Source of the DNA: JAWAAW01 sp038884575
Lineage (GTDB): Archaea > Nanobdellota > Nanobdellia > Woesearchaeales > ARS49
Direction: 5' to 3'
DNA length: 64,000 nucleotides
NCBI GenBank assembly: GCA_038884575.1
Contig: JAWABQ010000002.1
Span: 33,198-97,197 of the forward strand
The position numbers were made by a program, and so were the translations under genes. Below are positions 59,408 through 64,000 of this stretch, in pieces. Positions within the stretch are counted from its first letter, which is position 1, and every line of letters begins with the position of its first letter. A model generated the notes under the pieces. That model worked only from the letters and a program-made list of their open reading frames with translations, did no database searches and had not been told where the DNA came from.

Positions 59408-61287
59408 TTGCGCCTGCCCCCGTGATAGTTAAAAACCTGCTGATGCCACAGCTGGAAAGTCAGGAGCACCCAGAGCTGGCGGGCATAAAACAATGGCGAG
59501 CTGTTATAGTGACCAAGAATGCGCCTGACTGCTTCAGGATTGAAAACGCCGGATTCCTTTAGTGCCGCAGGCGAGAGAAGCTCATCAGCCATTGGGGCAA
59601 GGTCTGTTGCAAGCCAGCGGTCAATCGGCACATAAAAGCGCTGTTTTTTCCTTTTTATTGTCTGTTTTGGCAGGTATGGCTGCATTGCCTTCCTGATTAT
59701 GTATTTTTCAGTGAAGCCCTTGAGCTTGAGCGATGCAGGAATTGTTTCAGAAAATTCAACAAGGCGGTGGTCAAGAAACGGCACCCTTGCCTCTATTGCG
59801 TGAGCCATTGTCATCCTGTCGCCCTTGTGGAGCATGTTCTCAGGAAGCTGGGTCTCATACTCGAGCTTAATTGTGTTGTGCAGGACAGGATTATTGTTAT
59901 GGTAGAAGCAGGCAAGCTCATTCCTGATTCCGGCAAGCCCTGGGGAAAGCTCCTTTCTTTCCTTTTCATTGAAGATAGCAACTATTTCCATGTACTGGTC
60001 AACCGGCTTTTTCTTTGCCAGGAATGAGACAGCGCGCTTTTTTCCCTCTGAGCCAAGCTTTTTGGCATATTTGAAAAACCTGTTCAGGACTGCAGAAGGC
60101 ATTGCGTGTATTGCAGGCGATGCAATTGCCCTTACTGGATAAGGCAGCTGGCCGAGCTTCAGGAACTTGTTCTGCTCATAGCCTGCGAACACCTCATCCC
60201 CGCCATCGCCTGTGAGCACAACAGTCGCGCTTGGCTTAGTCTTTTGCGAAAGCAGGTACACCGGAAGCAGTGTGGGGTCTGCAAGTGGTTCGTCGCAGTG
60301 CCAGACAATCCTTGGAAGGTTTTTTGCAACGTCATGCCCGACAATGAACTCCCTGTGGTCTGTCCCAAACCTCTCGCTAACTGTCCTTGCATACTTGAGC
60401 TCATCAGTTTCCTCCCCGTAGCCAAATCCGACAGAGAATGTTTTGATGTCTTTGATTCCTGCATTGTGCATCAGCGCAACAATTGAGCCAGAGTCAATCC
60501 CGCCGCTGAGGTAAACCCCAAGCGGGACGTCTGACATCAGGCGCTTGACAACAGCATCCTGCAGCAGCTCGCGGGTACGCCGCGCAAAATACTGCTCAGG
60601 GGCATTTGCTGTTTTTGATTTGTCAAAAGAGACCTGCCAGAACCTGTTTCTTTTCAGGCTTTTGCTTTTCAGGTCATAGACAATCCATTCGCCAGGAAGC
60701 ACCCTTTGCACCCTGTCCAGCATTGTCTCCCTGCCATAATTGTACCTGAGCGTGACATACCTGCTGAGAGCTGTGCGGTTTATTGTTCTCGGGAAATGAA
60801 ACTCAAGCAGTGACTTGTATTCAGAGGCAAAAAGAAAATGCCTGCCGTCAAAATAATAGTAAAGCGGCTTTATTCCCAGCCTGTCGCGCGCAAGGAACAG
60901 CAGCTTTTTTTCAGAGTCATAGATGCAGAATGCAAAATCGCCATTAAACTGGTGGACGCACTCAAAACCGTATTCGTCGTATGCGTGCACAATCACTTCT
61001 GTGTCAGTATTTGAGTTAAACCTGTGGCCAATGGCTTCAAGGTGCGACCTGATTTCCTTGTAATTGTAAATCTCGCCGTTGAAAACAACCCAGGATGTGC
61101 CTTCATTGTTTGACATTGGCTGGCGCCCTTTCTTTGAAAGGTCAATGATGCTCAGGCGCTGGTGGCCCAAGGTAACTTTTTCGTCTGAGAAAATTCCATG
61201 CTGGTCAGGACCGCGGTGCTCGATAAGGCGCATCATCCTTTTGACAAGCGCCTTATCATCAAAGTCACAGCCCACAATGCCGCACAT
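59404..61287 (-). CDS. asnB: Asparagine synthase (glutamine-hydrolysing) family amidotransferase
   Basis: 627 residues. The N-terminal glutaminase has nucleophile Cys2 (MCGIVGCDFDD); the synthetase half has the ATP loop LSGGIDSGS. Full-length and apparently active. Within glycan loci AsnB-like enzymes may amidate uronic acids, as proposed in O-antigen clusters, rather than make asparagine. Shares one base with the GT2 stop upstream (TAATG). Confidence 0.92.
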   Translation of the reverse strand: MCGIVGCDFDDKALVKRMMRLIEHRGPDQHGIFSDEKVTLGHQRLSIIDLSKKGRQPMSNNEGTSWVVFNGEIYNYKEIRSHLEAIGHRFNSNTDTEVIVHAYDEYGFECVHQFNGDFAFCIYDSEKKLLFLARDRLGIKPLYYYFDGRHFLFASEYKSLLEFHFPRTINRTALSRYVTLRYNYGRETMLDRVQRVLPGEWIVYDLKSKSLKRNRFWQVSFDKSKTANAPEQYFARRTRELLQDAVVKRLMSDVPLGVYLSGGIDSGSIVALMHNAGIKDIKTFSVGFGYGEETDELKYARTVSERFGTDHREFIVGHDVAKNLPRIVWHCDEPLADPTLLPVYLLSQKTKPSATVVLTGDGGDEVFAGYEQNKFLKLGQLPYPVRAIASPAIHAMPSAVLNRFFKYAKKLGSEGKKRAVSFLAKKKPVDQYMEIVAIFNEKERKELSPGLAGIRNELACFYHNNNPVLHNTIKLEYETQLPENMLHKGDRMTMAHAIEARVPFLDHRLVEFSETIPASLKLKGFTEKYIIRKAMQPYLPKQTIKRKKQRFYVPIDRWLATDLAPMADELLSPAALKESGVFNPEAVRRILGHYNSSPLFYARQLWVLLTFQLWHQQVFNYHGGRRK

Positions 61288-62210
61288 TAAATCACCTTCT
61301 CAATCTCATAATTAGGCTTTTCGCGATAGTACATGCGTATCATGATCTCTGCAATAAAGCCGAAAAAGAAAGTAAGGAAGCCTGTGATTACAAGCATTAC
61401 TGAAAGCACGAGCAATGGACCGAGATAAAGGGCATTTATTATTAATGCCTTGATTATCTGCTCAACAAGGATTACAAATGCAAGCCCAAACTGAAGCATT
61501 GCAGCACCGCCAAAGAAATGAATGGGCCTTGTTGAGAAGTCATTCCAAAACTTGATGAACAAAAGGTCAAAGAAGCCCTTGAAGACGCGCTTAAAGTTGT
61601 ATTTTGTTTTTCCAAACTTCCTTGCGCGGTGGTTTACCGGAAGCTCGCCTATTTTGAAGCCCCTGAATCTGAGCACTGTTGTGATGTAGCGGTGCATTTC
61701 GCCGTAAAGGGTGAGGCTTTCAAAGCATTCGCGCCTGTAAACTTTCAAAGTGCACCCTGAATCGTGTATCTTGTCGCCTGTCAATGAGCGCCTTATCCTG
61801 TTTGCTATTTTTGAGAAAAGCTTTTTTGAAAGCGTGTCTTTTCTGTTCCAGCGCCAGCCAGAGACAACATCATAGCCCTCATCGAGCTTTTGGAGCAGTT
61901 TTGGGATGTCCTGCGGGTCGTTCTGAAGGTCTGCATCAAGAGTGATTAGTATTTTTCCTTTGGACTGCTTTATTCCTGCATCCATTGCAGCAGTCTGCCC
62001 GAAGTTTTTGCGGAACTTGACAATCCTGACGTGCCTGTCAGCCATAGCCAGCTGCAAAAGCCGCTCATATGTCCTGTCTTTGCTGCCATCATCTACAAAA
62101 ATTATCTCATAAGGCCTGCCAAGGGACTTCATCACAGGAGTGAGCTCGTTGTACAGCGGGACAATATTGTCCTGCTCATTATACACCGGCAAAACAACTG
62201 AGTATTCCAT
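61287..62210 (-). CDS. GT2 glycosyltransferase with two C-terminal spans (GtrB/ArnC-like)
   Basis: 307 residues. VVLPVYNEQDNI, VDDGSKDRTYE, DADLQNDPQD and later GKTKYNFKRVFKGFFDL are the signatures. Two spans at about 230-255 and 262-290 anchor it. It forms polyprenyl-phosphate glucose or a similar sugar at the inner face. Shares a base with the GT-C gene upstream. Confidence 0.92.
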   Translation of the reverse strand: MEYSVVLPVYNEQDNIVPLYNELTPVMKSLGRPYEIIFVDDGSKDRTYERLLQLAMADRHVRIVKFRKNFGQTAAMDAGIKQSKGKILITLDADLQNDPQDIPKLLQKLDEGYDVVSGWRWNRKDTLSKKLFSKIANRIRRSLTGDKIHDSGCTLKVYRRECFESLTLYGEMHRYITTVLRFRGFKIGELPVNHRARKFGKTKYNFKRVFKGFFDLLFIKFWNDFSTRPIHFFGGAAMLQFGLAFVILVEQIIKALIINALYLGPLLVLSVMLVITGFLTFFFGFIAEIMIRMYYREKPNYEIEKVI

Positions 62211-63814
62211 TATTTCTTCACCCTGTAAATCGTGTAAATATCAGGAGCAATGTTATTTATGGGATAGCGTTCATTTACGGTCTTGATTGGGGCAAATAGT
62301 TCAGGATGAGAGCGTATGAAGTCAAGCGAGGGCTCATCGGCAGGAGCCCATGTCTTATTACCAAGCACAAGATACGAGATATTAAAGTCTTTGATGTATT
62401 TCTGCAGGTTTGTTGAATCTGAGACAATGCCATAAACGCGCTTTTCAGGCAGCAGGTAATCAAGCTCCATGCTGTAGCCAGTCTGCACAAATATTCCGTC
62501 TTCAGGCAGGTTTCTCAGTTCATTTGCGACAGCATATCCCTGCACTATTTTTTGCGAGCCAAGGGTGAAATGCGGATGGGCAATTATCCAGCAAACAATA
62601 AACAATGCTGACAGGATGACAAATCCAACCCGCACAGGCTGTTTTTCCATGAACTTATTAAAAAGCATAAATAATGCCTGGGTTTCGAAGTAAAGGACGG
62701 GAATAACTGCAAGTATAATGTGGCGCATTACACCAACTCCTGTGAACATGGGAATTACAAGAATTACAAAGTATGCAAAGAAAATAAGATCAAGGTTGTT
62801 CCTATACTGCTTTTCTTTTATGTTCTTTCTCGCTGCTTTCCACAGCCAGATTGCAAAGATTATAACCAATGGCAAATACCAGACAAGCATAAATGCAATA
62901 TTTTGAATTTTCAGAAGCTCAACTACATTTGACCAGTTCAGGTTTGGTGTTATCAGGAAGGGATACGTGTCAAACAAATATCCGACTGCGCTTGCCATCT
63001 GCGGAATGTCAATGGTGAAAGCAGTCTGTGTCAGCCTCACTGATTCTGGGAATGAAAATGGGCTCAAAACCTGACCGATGCCAAAGTGTGTCACATTCTC
63101 AATTACACCGTCAACACCTATTGGTGCAGCTGTATTTGTGAGGAAAAACTGCAGCCTGATTCCCAGCCAAAATGCGTAAGCAAGCCCGCCAAGGACAACA
63201 GGCGCAAATGCCTTCCAGCGAATGTGTTTTGGCGGCATAAGGAATAGTGTCAAAAGCATTATCGGGAAGAGGAAAATAACCTGGTCAGAGGAAAAAGCTG
63301 CGAGAACAGCCGCGATTCCAGAAGCCCAGAACCATTTTTCTGACTTCTTTATCCCAAGCCAGTAAAACATAACAGCCGCCCAGAAAAAAGCCATGTAAGT
63401 TGTTTCCTTGAATATTATTCGCGAGAACTCAACAAGCGCCCAGTTTAATGCAAATAAAAGGGTGAACAGAAAAATCCAGGTATTTGACTTGTTAAGATTC
63501 CTGAATCCTGAGATCATTATGAAAAGAAGCAGAAGATCCAGAGCAAACGAGACAAAAAGCCCCGCCACAGCATCGTTTTGCAGAATAAAATTGGTTATTG
63601 CAATGAAATATGGATACATTGGCATGTGCTGAAGGAACAAAGTTCCGCCATGCATTGTGTGGTTTGGAAAATTCTGCGCAAGAGCAAGGTATCTGCCTTC
63701 ATCAACGCCGACATAATAGAAAGGGGTTTGTGCAAAAAGCCTTGTAACGATAAAGACAGCTGCAAGAGCTATGATACATGCCTGTGGCGATGCCAGAAAC
63801 TCTTTCCAGTTCAC
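62210..63814 (-). CDS. GT-C/PMT-like membrane glycosyltransferase
   Basis: 534 residues, 11-12 spans. FYYVGVDEGRYLALA holds the DE motif of GT-C enzymes. Starts with GTG at 63814, preceded by GAGGGGGGT, a strong ribosome-binding sequence; GTG 63856 lies on the promoter and is rejected. First of a five-gene operon. A leader of about 24 bases is predicted from the TATA box at 63859. Confidence 0.85.
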   Translation of the reverse strand: MNWKEFLASPQACIIALAAVFIVTRLFAQTPFYYVGVDEGRYLALAQNFPNHTMHGGTLFLQHMPMYPYFIAITNFILQNDAVAGLFVSFALDLLLLFIMISGFRNLNKSNTWIFLFTLLFALNWALVEFSRIIFKETTYMAFFWAAVMFYWLGIKKSEKWFWASGIAAVLAAFSSDQVIFLFPIMLLTLFLMPPKHIRWKAFAPVVLGGLAYAFWLGIRLQFFLTNTAAPIGVDGVIENVTHFGIGQVLSPFSFPESVRLTQTAFTIDIPQMASAVGYLFDTYPFLITPNLNWSNVVELLKIQNIAFMLVWYLPLVIIFAIWLWKAARKNIKEKQYRNNLDLIFFAYFVILVIPMFTGVGVMRHIILAVIPVLYFETQALFMLFNKFMEKQPVRVGFVILSALFIVCWIIAHPHFTLGSQKIVQGYAVANELRNLPEDGIFVQTGYSMELDYLLPEKRVYGIVSDSTNLQKYIKDFNISYLVLGNKTWAPADEPSLDFIRSHPELFAPIKTVNERYPINNIAPDIYTIYRVKK

Positions 63815-63838
63815 TATACCCCCCTCGTCAATGTGAAT

Positions 63839-63889
63839 GGAATTTCCACAAGGCACAGCTTTATAAAGATTATGAAGGTTGCCTGCCTG
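63839..63889. promoter_or_regulatory. Bidirectional promoter with a 10-bp palindromic TATA box
   Basis: CTTTATAAAG (63859-63868) is a perfect palindrome, 26.5 bases before the ATG at 63890 and 26 bases from a predicted leftward start near 63838. Confidence 0.7.
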
Positions 63890-64000
63890 ATGCCGTCGCC
63901 TAAAATAATCACAATAATTCCTGCATACAACGAGGAAAAGACAATCTGGCAGGTAATCCGCGAAGTAAGGCAGTATTCTGATGAAGTTCTTGTTATTGAT
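63890..64000 (+). CDS. GT2 glycosyltransferase, cut by the window end
   Basis: 37 residues visible: MPSPKIITIIPAYNEEKTIW and then VLVID, the start of a GT2 nucleotide-sugar domain. Start ATG 63890 fits the palindromic TATA box; ATG 63872 is in frame but lies too close to the TATA. Confidence 0.85.
   Translation, partial: MPSPKIITIIPAYNEEKTIWQVIREVRQYSDEVLVID

Noticed and set aside
1..64000. CRISPR array, prophage, insertion sequence or replication origin
   Set aside because: No regularly spaced repeats, transposase, phage structural genes or origin-type repeats were seen.

Overview
The window is archaeal. It carries an archaeal 7S SRP RNA, an RNase P RNA, Sec61-beta, NAC, ABCE1, topoisomerase VI (both subunits), archaeal DnaG, an archaeal ribosomal/RNA polymerase cluster, intron-containing tRNA genes, and TATA boxes about 26 bases ahead of mostly leaderless starts. 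Alongside these sit bacterial-type genes: DNA gyrase subunit A with a GyrA box, and a bacterial-type leucyl-tRNA synthetase. Gene packing is dense, with frequent ATGA overlaps. The mixture suggests a DPANN-type archaeon (Woesearchaeota/Pacearchaeota-like); that placement is inference and has not been tested by phylogeny.

Layout. Bases 1-5.8 kb: 3' part of gyrA, a THUMP-type methyltransferase-like protein, RNase P RNA, Sec61-beta, NAC, two unknown genes and a tRNA-His gene with an intron. 5.8-9.8 kb: the classical archaeal cluster S13-S4-S11-RpoD-tRNA-Leu-L18e-L13-S9-RpoN behind a structured leader. 9.8-20 kb: methyltransferases, leuS, SRP RNA, a MATCAP-like peptidase, a presenilin-type protease, an exosome-associated RNA-binding protein, trpS and a lipoprotein. 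20-28 kb: HerA-like ATPase, dnaG with a long and probably structured upstream region, RIO1 kinase, a Pno1-like KH protein and topoisomerase VI. 27.7-34.5 kb: three tRNA genes, a free-standing LAGLIDADG endonuclease, a DM13 lipoprotein, TrmI, a DUF99 protein and ABCE1. 34.5-45.7 kb: LctP permease, MscL, two tandem paralogous anchored proteins, CTP synthase, SecF-SecD, a two-gene SMR/EamA pair, a short NFACT protein and 5S rRNA. 45.8-64 kb: a cell-surface glycan locus with a UbiA-type (phosphoribosyl?)transferase, an FAD oxidoreductase, two SDR epimerases, a flippase, four GT-C membrane glycosyltransferases, three GT2 enzymes, three class I methyltransferases and an asparagine synthase-type amidotransferase.

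How it works together. The first 45 kb is mainly information processing and protein export (translation, tRNA maturation, ribosome assembly and recycling, SRP/Sec targeting). The last 18 kb looks like one pathway: GT2 enzymes and the UbiA protein load sugars on polyprenyl phosphate, epimerases and the amidotransferase/methyltransferases modify them, the flippase moves them out, and GT-C enzymes transfer them.

The most striking pattern is regulatory: six divergent gene pairs are separated by only 49-55 bases (one pair measured from the inferred transcription start), each with a single palindromic TATA box in the centre, placed about 26-28 bases from both inferred start sites. Other points worth a second look are two candidate structured RNAs upstream of dnaG, an apparently twice-interrupted tRNA-Arg gene next to the homing endonuclease, and a tRNA-Thr with an altered elbow.
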